This document shows, piece after piece, positions 1-12,065 of a DNA stretch of 64,000 bases. The notes beneath the pieces are model-generated. The model ran no database searches, was not told the origin of the DNA, and saw only the letters and a list, made by a program, of their open reading frames with translations. Source of the stretch: Spirogloea muscicola (taxonomy: Eukaryota; Streptophyta; Zygnematophyceae; Spirogloeales; Spirogloeaceae); the NCBI GenBank assembly GCA_009602725.1, contig WELB01000018.1:240434-304433 (forward strand), in the 5' to 3' direction. A program made the position numbers and the translations under genes. Positions within the stretch are counted from its first letter, which is position 1. Each line of letters begins with the position of its first letter.

Positions 1-82
1 AAGAACATCTCGTTCTTCTTTCCATGGCTGCAAGTCAGCTACGCTTCTCCATTCTCGATTGAATGCCTGCTCGACTGCGCAG

Positions 83-1767
83 GCAAGCCAACTGTATGAG
101 CTGCACGTGTACACAATGGGCAATCGTGCATATGCAACGGAGATGGCGAGGCTCTTGGACCCGACGGGGGAGCTCTTTGCCGGGCGAATCATCTCCAAAG
201 GCGACAGCATTGAGGGCGACACGGTCCAAGACAATGTCAACGACGAGGGCGAGATGGAGCTGGAGAGTCGGCCCAGCCAGCAGAAGAGCAAGGACCTGGA
301 TGGTGTCCTGGGTATGGAGTCCACAGTTCTTATTGTGGACGACTCAGCGCGCATGTGGCCGCACCACGCTCTCAATCTGATTGCTGTTGAAAGGTGGGTG
401 CAGAGCAGCTTCAAGCCAAAGCTGTGGACCCATTCTGCAGAGATTTACCACAGACGCCATGACCTGGGCAGACCACATGTGAATGATCATTATAGCAGTC
501 GTTTGGCAGTGAATCTGCATGCATCTCATTGGTGTGGAAATCTGGGTCTTGCTTTTGAAGTTTTGGAGTTTTGGAGTTTCGGAGTTTCCAGGCAGCCACA
601 TGAAAGGCTGATGCTTGTAGTGGATAGCAGGTACATTTTCTTCCCATCTAGCCGGCGGCAGTTTGGACTGTGGGGCCCCTCCCTCCTGGAGCTGGGCCAC
701 GACGAGCGCGAGGCTGACAGCTGCCTCGCCATCACCCTCTCTGTACTCACCTTCATCCCTCAATTTACAAGGCGTTAATGGCAGAAATATCACCGATCCT
801 ACAAAGAGCAACATGTGCAACATCAATATATGTTGGGTTATGTTCACTGGGCCATGCATAGTGACTGGACATCTTCTGTATGGTGCAGGTGCTGGAGCAG
901 ATCCATCGGTCCTTCTTTGCTGACCCCTCCCGCGTCAACGATGCCGATGTCCGCAGCCTCCTGGCTCTGGTGCAGCGGGCGGTGCTGGGCGGCACCCGTC
1001 TTCTCTTCTCTCGCGTGTTCCCCGTCAGTACCGTGAGCTAAGAGCACATTGGAGCAGCCGGCTTAGCTGTGGAATATGCCGATCGCTACAAACCTTGCTT
1101 GCAGATTGTGGCTGAGGCAGACTGCCTGACTCAAGCCATGCTTGCCTGCTTGCCTGGTCTTTGCCTGAGTTTATGAGTGATTGAGTGGCTTAACGGGTTC
1201 CAGGTTGGCGATGCAAGTCCCCACATGCATGCAGTCTGGCGCATTGCCGAACAATTCGGGGCAGTGTGCACCACTGAGCAGGACGACAGGGTCACGCACG
1301 TGGTGGCCAACTCGCTTGGCACGGAGAAGGTACTCAGGGTTAAATATTTGCATATTGCTGATCCTAAGCAATATGCATCTCAGTGCTGGAACACACATCT
1401 AACTGGCTTATCTGGCCCCTTTGAAGAGGCCACATGTATGCACATATGATTTTCTAACTCGAGTTTGTGGCAGGTGCGCTGGGCCCTAGCCACTGGCAAG
1501 TTCGTTGTCCGGCCAGCCTGGTGATCTTCCCTTCCCCAAGCTCATATTGAATAAGTTGCGAATAGTATGTGTATGATTACATTCATTTAAGTTTGCCATT
1601 AGCTTGCTAAGGTACTCGATGGGCATTTTTGTCCATTTGATGGGCAGCAGCACAAGCCATCAAAGCACGCGCGCACGTGTGACATGTTTGGTTGTTGTTT
1701 CAGGATAGAGGCCTCTGCCATTCTCTACCGCAGAGCAGATGAAAGAGAGTTCCCAGTGCCACCTTGA
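83..1767 (+). CDS. RNA polymerase II CTD phosphatase, CPL3/CPL4-like (5' part outside window)
   Basis: 3' part of a plant FCP1-type phosphatase that removes phosphate from the Ser repeats of the RNA polymerase II C-terminal domain in the nucleus. Exons read 83-393, 631-742, 889-1023, 1204-1329, 1474-1520 and 1704-1767; all join in phase. The first exon begins after a cag acceptor and carries the end of the FCPH domain (YELHVYTMGNRAYATEMA, then LIVDDSARMWP). The following exons give FFPSSRRQFGL and VLEQIHRSFF. A C-terminal BRCT domain follows (FSRVFPVGDASPHMHAVW, QFGAVCTTEQDDRVTHVV, RWALATGKFVV, IEASAILYRRADEREFPVPP then TGA). The catalytic DxDxT motif lies upstream of the window. Domain order matches CPL3/CPL4; which of the two cannot be decided without the N-terminus. 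Confidence 0.88.
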
Positions 1768-2689
1768 CGGCCTAAAATACACTTCCGGTCTTTTCGCTGA
1801 GGGGTAAGTCTCTCTCATCAGCAGAAGTTTTGATATTTCAATGGGTGCAGCGGGACGTCCAATACCGTCTGGACAGAGAATCTGGTCATGAGTGTCCCAC
1901 TACATCTACATTCATACCTGGAACCTCACATTACACTCTCCTGCAAAGTCCTTGACAGATCCGCAGCAACCAGGTATGTGTAAACCATTTCCAACTTGCC
2001 AGGTACATACATGACGGTTCACTCCAAGCCCAATGTTGACTGAAACCCTAATCCCAACAATAGCATACTCTCTTTGAGGTTGTCAAAATTTGAGAAGCTA
2101 AACAAGTGACGAAGATAAATGGACTAATAAGCCATCGGCAGCCACTACCTGACATCCCAAAGTTGACAAGGTAACGAACAAACTACTTGCATTTTGCCCC
2201 TAACAAAGCTCAAAGCTCAAAGCCAAAAGAGGGTGCATACATATTGACATTGGGCATACAAAAATCAGGGGGAGCATGTAGACATACTTTTCACTTAGAC
2301 ATACTTTTGACTTATACATACTCTTAACTTAGACATACTCTTAACTTATATAACTCATAGTGGCAAAGCTACTTCGTGCACTCACAAGAAAGAGGTGGGA
2401 GTGGCTTATTCACGGGGACAGTGGAAAGAGCCAGCTTTGATTAGGTATTGAACGAGGGCTAGGACATCCAGCCCAGAAGTCAAACAACTTGATTTGTGAA
2501 AGGTGATAAAAGAGACTTTTTTGGTGAGAGACCACACAGGACAACATGCCCAGACTCGAAACTGGCTGTCCTTGCTTCACAAAGAGAAGCAAAGAATAAT
2601 GAAAGGCAATCCCCAATGGGACAACCAGCTCTGTCAGGGAGGACGGAGCTTCTCTTAGTATGACTTCTCAACTTGAAAGTAACAAGGTG
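1768..2689. other. intergenic region, no gene seen
   Basis: AT-rich 3' flank of the phosphatase gene. No exon-like reading frame was found. The only structure noticed is the short tandem repeat at 2278-2350. Confidence 0.5.
2278..2350. repeat. short minisatellite, about 17-bp unit
   Basis: Four imperfect head-to-tail copies of a unit like TAGACATACTTTTCACT / TAGACATACTCTTAACT. Confidence 0.7.
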
Positions 2690-3065
2690 AGTATCGAAGG
2701 GAGAGGAAGACTCTTCCTGAAGAGGGCGACGGCTGGGGTTGGCCAGCCCAGGAAATGAATGAACGGAGTTCGAAAAGGGACCAGAAAAGCGTTTTAAGAA
2801 CACAGCGCCTCAAGTGGCCACTGGGTGCTCATTATCCTCTATTGAGCAGCCTCAGGTCAGGGGCACTAGTCACCGTGTAGCGGGTGCCCTGGCCAGAGCC
2901 AGAGGAGCCAGAGGCTGCAGCCAACGAGCAACCAGCGCGCAGACGCAATGCGCGTGCTATGATCCATTGCAAAGAAGTGGCACTCCAAATGGGTGCAAGG
3001 GCTGTGATAAGCCAGCCCAAAAAGAATTGACAAGGGTTCGGAAGGGCCGACAAGCGTTTAGCAGA
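2690..3065 (-). mobile_element. LINE 3'-end fragment(s), minus orientation
   Basis: Reading on the minus strand, the end of a LINE frame finishes PDLRLLNRG then stop near 2840. Below it is a 3' UTR that contains the hairpin GGCTGG-GTTGGC-CAGCC near 2732-2752. A second tail of the 'GTGGCACTCCAAATGGG...GGGCTGTGATAAGCCAGCCC' type lies at about 2975-3060 in the same orientation. Both match parts of other copies in this window (for example 46799-47000 and 49555-49820). These are 5'-truncated retrotransposition products. Confidence 0.65.
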
Positions 3066-3788
3066 GAAAGTGGTCAATGGCTTAGCGCTAGGGTTTAGGT
3101 TCAGGCGGCGCAGCACTGCCAGGTTTGAGACTCGCGGGCATGCTGGCAAGCCGAGGCAGCAGCGCGGCGCCCCCGGCGCAAGATTCTGGCGGGAAGCGGA
3201 AGCGAAGGTTTGCCGAAGTTTGCCAAGCAGGCGGTCTCCCAGTGGGACGACCCTGCGTTGACCCGACGGGGACAATTTGTCGGCCGGCAACCGCCACGTC
3301 GGCGCTGGGAGATTCCCTTCCCTAGCCTGGCGGGGGCAGAATGGAAGTGCGTCATGGGGGGTAACTGCCCATTAGACTGCGGGCCACCCGACGGGCCGCA
3401 TCCCGGCCGTTCTTATTAGTGGGGCTTGGCAACGTCTGACGTGGTGGTAGCAGCGGCGCCGCTAACCGACTCCCATGAGCGGGGGCGGGCTGCCGGTTAA
3501 GGGGCGGCGGCGGTTATCGGTCTCTTAAACCGCCCCGGCGGGGAGGAAACTGCGCGGAAGCTGCCGCGACCTCTCCCCCTCGGAGCTCCGTTCTTCCCGT
3601 CTTCCCATCTCACGGCGCGCTCGCCGCCCCGAGCTCGAGTCCGCCATCGCTGGCTCGGGCCGCCGCCGCGCCGCGGCAAGGCGCGCGCCGCGAGGCGCGC
3701 GCCGCGGCGCCGGCTCTCGCGCCGTCTCGGCTAACGGCGGCCGCAGTCGCGAGCTGCGAGTTACCTTTCCGGGCCATCGTCCTGAGCG
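3066..3788. other. GC-rich upstream region of the first U-box gene
   Basis: Very GC-rich sequence with CpG-rich palindromic segments around 3660-3720, ending at the ATG of the USP-kinase-U-box gene. Probably promoter and 5' UTR. No TATA box or discrete regulatory site was recognised. Confidence 0.4.
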
Positions 3789-6700
3789 ATGGTGCAGCCG
3801 CGCGAGGTGATCGCGGTGGCCGTCGGCAGCGACCGCGCGTCGTCCCGGGAGGCCGCGCAGTGGCTCCAGCGCGCGGGGCTCTACCGCCGCGACCGCGGCG
3901 ACAAGGTCTTCCTCGTGCACGCCGTCACCAAGATCAACATCTGTGAGAGGCCCCGCGCCTCTCCCGCACTCTTGCCGCCTCTCTGCAGCCTCCCTGACTG
4001 GCGGCTGCCGTCTATCACCGATGTGATTTACCTCGTCACATAGCCATCTGCCGATGGCCCACATTTGCGTCATGACACTCGCAAGCTCGTTCAGAGGTCC
4101 CTAGCAAGGCCCCTGAACATCTGCAGCTGCTGACTCGCCCCCCGCTGCTCACAGTGGGAGCCAACTGCCCCGTGGCTAGCGCCAACAAGATGCAGCTTGC
4201 TGGGTACCTCACCACCTTCGTCGCGCCAATGCTGCACAAGTACCGTGCCGACTTTGCGGCCGTGCAAGTGCGCACACCACCAGTGCCGCCCCCTCTCCTA
4301 GCGCTGGAGGGATGTGCGGTGCGCAATGCAGCCACTGACAGTGGCCTCGCGTGCAAAGACGACCTGGCCGCATCTCTCCCATGGCGCTTCTGAGGCGCCC
4401 GTCCAGTGTCTCCCGTGCTCGTCTACAGATCCCTGTGGAGCCGAGGCCAGTGTGCACCGAGAATCGCGCCAAGGGCATCGTGGCGGAGGCCAAGCAGCTG
4501 GGTGCCACGCGCCTCGTCATGGTTGCTAAGCAGTCCACGTTTTTGAAAAGGTCAGACCCCAAACTGACCATCTTAAGTACGCGTGGCCAATTCCAGAGCC
4601 AGTGCAGATACCCAATGTGCCTGCACTCTTGTGATCCTGCACATGGTCCTGATAAGCAGCTCTGTTGGCACTTCCGTTGACAAAGTAGCCTTGTTTGCAC
4701 ATTCTACTCAATGGTGGCTTGGGTTTGCACACATGGCAGGCATGGAGCAACAGTGATGTACTGTGGGCTGCACCGGCCAGAAACCTGCTGCTTGTACGCC
4801 ATCCAGGGCGGGCGTGCTGTGCAGGAACTGCCAGCGCTCGCCGACTCTGCTTCAATTTTGGCGGAGCTAGAAGACGCGTCCACAGCCAGCAGCCCAGCAC
4901 CATCCAATAGCAACACTGTGGGCAGCCCAACAATATCACGGACGTCCTCTGTCATGTCTGAGGTGTCCCTGCCAGGTGCGGCATTTAGCTGGTTCTAGCG
5001 CCAGCACGCGGCAAGAACAGCTCAGCGCTTCTTATGTGATGGAAGCACAGTGCTATGCATGGAGCGTTCCTTGACTTTTTTCCTGAATCGATGGTGAAAT
5101 GCTGGTGCTCTGTATGTTCTGTGCTGCGTCTGTACAGGTTCATTTGTTGGCGAATTTGGGTCCTCCTTGGACTTCAATATGTCACCTGCCAGGGGTCCTC
5201 CTGTAACCCCTGGAGCGTTGCCTAGATGCAGCGCTCCCCCGCTGGCAAACTCGCCAGCGGGGAGCTTGTACCCTGTCATCAACACCCTGCACTACGGGCA
5301 GGACCTGCCGGCGGCGAAGCCTGACGCAGGGCTGCTCAACAGCAGCAGCTCGTCGCTTGGGTCCACGGCGGAGCTTTCAGACTGCCAGCCCACCGCTCCG
5401 CCAGTGTATCAAGGCTTTTCCACGGAGATTGAAAGACTGCAGCAGCTGCGAATGCAAGCTCCCTCTGAGCCCCCATCGCTTATGGGTCTGTACAGCCCTC
5501 TGCCAAGCCTCCATGATCTGACAGCCAGCTCAACAGCAAGCTCAACACCACCCAGTGCATTTCCGGCGCACGTCACTCCGGAGCCCGCCCTGTCGCCGTT
5601 GCGCATGTTGCCTCCGACCTCAACACCCCCGTTGAGCCAACCCCCGTTGAGCCACCTAGATGCGGGGCTGGGCTCAGAAGACTCGCTCTGGGCACAAGTC
5701 CAATCCTACTACTCTCAGCAGGTATGCCTTCAATCCAACAAAGGTCCTCAACAGATCGTTTAATGTGTTAATAGACTCAATGATATTCTTTCTCACAGCA
5801 ATTTGTGTGCCGCCGCTGAATGGCACCAATCCTTTCTCATGGCTTCATCAGAAGCAGGAGATGGAGAGGGCGCTCGCCCGTGCAGCGCAGGCAGAGCTGG
5901 AAGCCAACAAGCTCCGTCGGGAGGCTCTTGAGCAAATGGAGCACAGGCGGCGTGCAGAGGAGGCGGCTGAGTGCGCGCAAGTGCTGGTACAGCAGCTCAA
6001 TATCTCCTCCACCATCCTCTCAGTGATGTGACTTTTAACCAACGTGCCGCACTAGGATGATACATATGATGAAATATTTGGACCAAGCATGAGGGATGCA
6101 CTCCTACATCCATTCAAGAGAGTCGGTCATTTTTCAACGACATTAGAGCCCTTTAGGACAGCTCAGAGTACTCGGCATTCCTGGCCTCATTGTGCAGGCC
6201 AAGACCCAGGAAGACCAGATTGCAGCAGCCATGGAGCGTTCCAAGGAGGCGACGCAGGCTGCAGAGGAAGCGCGGCGGCTGGCCGAGGAGGAGAGCCGAA
6301 TGCGCATGGAGGCCATGGCGGCTGCGCGGGCCGCACAGACGCTGGCTGAGAGCCAGGCGAAGCTGCGGGAGGAAGCTGAAGCGCTCGCGCAGAACACCCG
6401 GCAGGAGCTCCTCAACTCCCAGCAAAGACACTACCGCACGTACACGTGGGAGGAGCTCCAGGTGCTTGACATGTCAGCCTGATGATATGAAGCTTGGGTT
6501 GACCAGGGTGATCCAAGCACTTCCCTATCTAGTTTTCCAATATGCATAAGCAACGAGCACTTTGACTTCTCCAGTAGGGAGGCCTGAGCTCCAAGTGCCT
6601 GAATCTTTCCAGGCTGCTACGGACAAGTTCAGCGAGAAGCACAAGGTTGGGGAGGGCGGGTATGGCTGGGTGTTCCGAGACAGGCTGCACCATACAGACG

Positions 6701-8688
6701 TTGCCATCAAGGTCCTCAAGAGCACAGACGCTATTGAGGGAAGGTCTGAGTTTCAACATGAGGTACTTCTGAACATCATGTGGCCTTTGGTAGTGACTCT
6801 TACAGCTTTTCACTTCCGGCATTAGTTTGTATCAGACAGTGGAGCGTCTCAATTAATATGTCAAAGCTGACTGACGGTCACTGTCGAGACTGTCAGGTGG
6901 AGCTGTTGGGCCGCATTCAGCACCCCCATCTGGTCATGCTTCTGGGCTGCTGCGTCGAAGTCACAGACGATGGCTCGTGCCATTTCGCAATAGTCTATGA
7001 CTATTGCGCCAATGGAAATCTGGAAGAGCACCTGACTGGTCAGGCAGCCCTGCCATGGTACACCAGGATACGTGTTGCAGCAGAGGTATGGGAACACATG
7101 CCTTCGATCACTTACTTTCTCTTTCGTCCTGTAATTACAGATCGTGACAACTATGGCTTCCGTAAAGCCCTGGGTGTATAAGCATGTCTGGTGGTCATAT
7201 ATACCTGGCATTGCAAAAGCTGGCCGGTCACTGATTCTAGCTCCAGCATGTAGGCATGTCAAGATGACCTTGCAGAAGTAACCTCAAAGTGCTTTGCTGA
7301 CGCGATTGCTCACAAGACTTTGGCGTGGGTGCACATGCCGCCAGGTCACGTCAGCGCTTGTCTTCCTTCACAGCAACAATCCGCCCATCGTTCACAGAGA
7401 CCTGAAGGCAGCAAACATTTTGCTGGATCAAAACTTTGTGGGGAAGCTTGCGGTGAGCTGTCTTTGGAGAAACTGCTGACATTATATTTATGCCCTGGTT
7501 GGTCAAGCCCATGTGGATGTCTGATGTCTTCAGTATTGATGCTGATGGAGGCCCTGGTTTCGGTTGCAGGATGTGGGCATGGCGGAGCTCATGCCGGGCA
7601 TCGCTGGCCAGCTGACGATGCGGACGCACGTGACACAGACCCATGCGGTCGGCACACTTGCATACGTGGACCCCGAGTTCTATATGACGGGCCGGTGGGG
7701 CACCAAGTCTGATGTCTACAGCCTCGGGGTTGTGCTTCTCCAGCTGCTGACCGGGAAAGTCCAGGTTGTATATCGAGACCTTTGTTCCTTCTAAGATCGT
7801 TCCACATTTTGAGTCCCTTCGATGTAGTCTGGAAAAGTTAGTCTGTCTCTATATGTGCCCCAGATCGAGAATAGGGTCATTGTGATTTTCCCTTGCCCAA
7901 GAGATGACAGCTGCTGCTGCACGTGCGGGTCAGGTCATGGACAAGGTGGAAGACCCCGTAAAGAGGGACAATCTGGAGAGCGTCCTGGACCCGGCGAGCG
8001 GCACGTGGCCCCGCAGTCTTGCGCTGGAGCTTGCTCTTCTTGCGCTTGAGTGTGTGACGATGCAGCGCAAGGACCGTCCAGAGCTTGCAAGCGTCATGGC
8101 TCGCCTCGACGCCCTCCGCACGACTGCCAAGGAAGCCGCTGATAAGGAGGCGCCTGCACAGCGCACTTTCCCGCTTGCCAGCAGTTTCAATGCGTACTTC
8201 TTGTGCCCTATAATGCAGGTAAGGAGCAACATCTCGAGACTTCCTCAGGCTTGACCTCTGGAAGTTGCTGCGTAGGTACTTGAATAATGACTGGTAACTT
8301 GCATCGTCTCATTATGAGTGACGAGATGTTGATCTGGCATGACTGGTACATCACTAGCGACAGCTTGTGAACAAAATTTGTGGGACCTTGGCATTAGGCT
8401 CAAAACAAATACTGCAAACAAATTGGTGAATTTAACGGAGAATTGTGCCCGTGCTCTCAGGACGTAATGCGAGATCCTGTGCTCGCGGCTGATGGCCACA
8501 CGTACGAGCGCGTGGCCATTGCCTCGTGGCTGACCAGCAATGATACGTCGCCCATGACGAATTGTGAGCTGCCGCACAAAACGCTTATGCCCAACTATGC
8601 GCTGCGGAGCATGATACAGGACTGGAAGCTCCGGAGAGGGCAGGAGAGCAGCAGCCGCCAGCCTCCATTGGCCAATGGTCGCCAATAG
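3789..8688 (+). CDS. USP domain - kinase - U-box E3 ligase (plant PUB class), intact
   Basis: A U-box E3 ubiquitin ligase fused to a universal-stress-protein-like domain and a receptor-like cytoplasmic kinase. Exons 3789-3942, 4155-4267, 4429-4550, 4740-4975, 5138-5721, 5852-5986, 6198-6461, 6613-6762, 6897-7085, 7345-7452, 7570-7764, 7934-8218 and 8461-8688 join in phase to about 920 aa (acceptor 7904 would add 10 aa). Order: USP fold (VIAVAVGSDRASSREAAQWL), Ser/Pro-rich linker, coiled coil rich in Ala/Glu/Arg, and kinase with glycine loop GEGGYGWV, VAIK lysine, HRDLKAANILL catalytic loop and DVG in place of DFG (usual in this family), then GTKSDVYSLGV. The C-terminal U-box reads FLCPIMQ-DVMRDPVLAADGHTYER...SPMTN. 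A degenerate paralogue lies at 23329-27186. Substrate unknown. Confidence 0.88.
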
Positions 8689-9559
8689 CAGCCCGAGATC
8701 CGCAAACAATTTAGGTCAGACTTTAAGTTACTTCTGTGGGTGGTAATCCAGCCTTCTCCCGCATGCTCACAAGCTCCCATGCCAACTGCTCTTAGTGAGC
8801 GCTGATTGCCTTGAGCCTCTTTGGCATCGCCGTTGCTCATGAGCGTGCCGCGCTTCCTTTAGAAGCCCGTACATACAACCTTGTCATCGATATACCTGAT
8901 TAGTAGACCAGTCTGACATTTTAGTATCACATCGTTCACTGCGGCTGGTGAGGAATAACCTCGCCTCGTGGGCTTCACCGCGCTGACCATCACAAACAAA
9001 GACTGTCCATTATGCCATATTGACATACTGAGATCGCCTGTCTGCCCACAACATTCACACAGTGCTTGTTGCCAGCTTGTTCTACTTGTGGACATTGACT
9101 CGCGGATCATCTTCTCAGCCCGTCAGATTCGCCCAACTGCAGAGTCATTGACCGGATGCATATACGCCACTTACATTTGAAGCTCTTGACTGTAGTTTCT
9201 AAGCCCTTGCCTGGTGTACCGCTCTGTGGCTTGGAGCATAAAAGATGGTCTGTCAATAAGATTGAGTCCTTGAGGATTGAGTTTATGGAATGCTTTTAGG
9301 ATTAGAAAGAAGAGATTGTCCCACTATATCTGCAGATACTATTCACACGTCCTCTCAACTGCAGGCTTGTGCCCTTTCTGCTATTAATATACATCGAATT
9401 GTTATGACCCTCAGCTGTGCTCTGTGTATGTCCAGCATCCATACTGGAGAGGCAAAGGCCTCCCTCTTCACCAACGTCCACATCACCTTGTTCCTTCTTC
9501 AACGCCCCTCTTGCCTGTTGCACTCAGCTTGCTGCTCTCCTATCGCCCTCTGTGATGCT
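8689..9559. other. intergenic region, no gene seen
   Basis: 3' flank of the U-box gene. Only short unsupported reading frames; no homology, RNA gene or repeat was recognised. Confidence 0.45.
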
Positions 9560-9564
9560 GCTCG

Positions 9565-9650
9565 CCTTACTGTCCATTCCTTTGGGCTGGCCTTTCCCAG
9601 CCACCAGTCAATCTGGCCGCGCTCTTCTCTGGGAAGAAAGCGGCTGCTGA
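9565..9650 (+). mobile_element. LINE/SINE-like tail, 'family B' hairpin
   Basis: The stretch from GTCCATTCCTTTGGGCTGG through CAGCCACCAGTCAATC to GGCCGCGC recurs at 10800-10860 and inverted at 54165-54225. It holds the GGGCTGG...CCAGCC hairpin common to the other tails in this window. Confidence 0.5.
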
Positions 9651-9669
9651 AATGAAAGAATCGGCGGGG

Positions 9670-10530
9670 AAGAGAGCAAGCGCTGGCCTCTGACAAAAGA
9701 GAGAAGGCGCGCGGTGCGCATGAAGTTGAAAGGGAGGCTTGTTCAAGCCAATTGATTGTTCAAGCAGAGGCTAGTGCAAACTAAACAAGGCTACATGATG
9801 CGGAGACCTAAAGTAAGGTGCCTAAGGTGACACTAGTATCCACGGGAGAGCACAAACAAATCTGACAAGCTAACTTGGGGAGCTGGAGCGCCACCACGAG
9901 AGCCGGAGGCCTGACTTAGAGCACGCCTTGCACGTTGATGAATAGCCAATGCTTGCGAGCGCTGCAAACTAAGCGAGAGCCGCATTCTATAATATGCAAC
10001 TAAGGCCTGCGGAATGCTGGAGTGGCCCAAGCTGCCCCCCCGACTTCGACGACGCGCATCAACCAGCCGGGCCAGATGCTTGAGCAGGGAGGACCATTTT
10101 GCGCTGTAGCCTCCGAAGATATCCATGGCACACGGATAAAGATGGTCCCCTCGAGGATGGTCCTGGTAGTGCCGCTCCTTCTTGCGCTCTGCGCTGGACG
10201 TGGCCCAACCAGACACGGTTGACGTGGGTGCGCCAGCCTTGTATGCGTCAATCAGGACCACGTCCAGGAGCAAACGAGGCCCACCGCCCCGGGGGGTGGC
10301 GACCACGTCCAGGCGCCGCACGTAGGGCTTGCCGCGCCTTGAGGAGATGGGCATGATACCAGACACTTCCAGCGCCGGGTGGTACCCCGCTTCGCGCACA
10401 ATTCCAAACATAGCATCCCTCGTGCGCGGCGATGCGCTCACCCCCCTCACCACACCTCAGCATGTGCGCAGTGAGGGCGAGCTTGTTGTCGGCAGTGTGG
10501 CCACACTCGCACTGACAAAAGAAAGAAAGG
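9670..10530 (-). mobile_element. LINE 3' end with restriction-like endonuclease domain ('family D')
   Basis: Minus-strand frame ending at 9833 with LSDLFVLSRGY. Upstream of the end are a PD-(D/E)XK-like block (RRLDVVATPRGGGPRLLLDV), a downstream block 'LYPCAMDIFGG', and a helix QRSQALAIHQRARRAL. Farther 5', after a frame change near 10450, is a C-x-C-x(n)-H-x(3)-RC zinc-binding motif (CQCECG...HMLRCGEGGE). This arrangement is that of the C-terminus of non-LTR elements with a restriction-like endonuclease. The reverse transcriptase is missing, so the copy is 5'-truncated. The UTR below 9833 (GAGAAGGCGCGCGGTGCGCATGAA...) is shared with 22400-22565 and 55275-55330. Confidence 0.7.
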
Positions 10531-11131
10531 GCTCGCCCATTGAGGATAGGGGCTGGACAAGCCAGCCCTAAAAAGAATGAACAAAGAACGAGAAGGTGGC
10601 CAGAGGAAGCCAGAGGAAGCGCTAAGAAACCAAAGCACACAAAGAAAGCCTCCCCGTGCCTTCAGAGAGGAGGTGCTCTGCTACAGAAAAGCATGGCCAA
10701 GGTCCACCACGGACGCTTGGGCCTTGTCCATGGACCAAAGAAGGTGCTCGCCCATTGAGAAGAGGGGCTGGCAAAGGCCCAAGCGGAAGGAATGGACCTT
10801 GTCCATTCCTTTTGGGCTGGCTTCTCCCAGCCACCAGTCAATTCGGCCGCGCTTATCTTGGGCCCGGAGCTCGAGGGGGCGCCCGCCGTCGAATGGCGAT
10901 CCGATCTTCATCGGGCCGGGCGGGCGGAGGTCAGCCGGCGAGAAGAAGTGGCACTCCCAATGGGGGCAAGGGCTGCGAAAAGCCAGCCCAAAAAGAATTC
11001 ACAAAGGTTCAGAGGGGCCTAAGAGCGGTGAGCAGCTACAAAGGGGCCTGAGGATGCAATGGTAAAACAGGGGGAGGATGGATCACTCAATAAGTACGAG
11101 TGAGGAGCCTCAGATCCGACAGACTAGCTGC
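10505..11131 (-). mobile_element. cluster of nested LINE 3' tails, broken by assembly gap
   Basis: Minus-oriented 'family A' tail at 10508-10640 (GGGCTCGCCCATTGAGGATA, then hairpin GGGGCTGGACAAGCCAGCCC, then the UTR with AGCGCTAAGAAACC). At 10735-10865 two tails meet head to head, giving an AAGGAATGGACCTTGTCCATTCCTT palindrome. A GTGGCACTCCCAATGGGGGCAAGGGCTG type tail lies at 10948-11060. At 11087-11120 the next LINE frame starts (minus strand SDLRLLTRTY then stop) and runs into the gap. Confidence 0.65.
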
Positions 11132-12065
11132 NNNNNNNNNNNNNNNNNNNNNNNNNNNNNNNNNNNNNNNNNNNNNNNNNNNNNNNNNNNNNNNNNNNNN
11201 NNNNNNNNNNNNNNNNNNNNNNNNNNNNNNNNNNNNNNNNNNNNNNNNNNNNNNNNNNNNNNNNNNNNNNNNNNNNNNNNNNNNNNNNNNNNNNNNNNNN
11301 NNNNNNNNNNNNNNNNNNNNNNNNNNNNNNNNNNNNNNNNNNNNNNNNNNNNNNNNNNNNNNNNNNNNNNNNNNNNNNNNNNNNNNNNNNNNNNNNNNNN
11401 NNNNNNNNNNNNNNNNNNNNNNNNNNNNNNNNNNNNNNNNNNNNNNNNNNNNNNNNNNNNNNNNNNNNNNNNNNNNNNNNNNNNNNNNNNNNNNNNNNNN
11501 NNNNNNNNNNNNNNNNNNNNNNNNNNNNNNNNNNNNNNNNNNNNNNNNNNNNNNNNNNNNNNNNNNNNNNNNNNNNNNNNNNNNNNNNNNNNNNNNNNNN
11601 NNNNNNNNNNNNNNNNNNNNNNNNNNNNNNNNNNNNNNNNNNNNNNNNNNNNNNNNNNNNNNNNNNNNNNNNNNNNNNNNNNNNNNNNNNNNNNNNNNNN
11701 NNNNNNNNNNNNNNNNNNNNNNNNNNNNNNNNNNNNNNNNNNNNNNNNNNNNNNNNNNNNNNNNNNNNNNNNNNNNNNNNNNNNNNNNNNNNNNNNNNNN
11801 NNNNNNNNNNNNNNNNNNNNNNNNNNNNNNNNNNNNNNNNNNNNNNNNNNNNNNNNNNNNNNNNNNNNNNNNNNNNNNNNNNNNNNNNNNNNNNNNNNNN
11901 NNNNNNNNNNNNNNNNNNNNNNNNNNNNNNNNNNNNNNNNNNNNNNNNNNNNNNNNNNNNNNNNNNNNNNNNNNNNNNNNNNNNNNNNNNNNNNNNNNNN
12001 NNNNNNNNNNNNNNNNNNNNNNNNNNNNNNNNNNNNNNNNNNNNNNNNNNNNNNNNNNNNNNNNN
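11132..12065. other. assembly gap (934 N)
   Basis: Run of N. Any apparent reading frame across it is meaningless. Confidence 1.
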
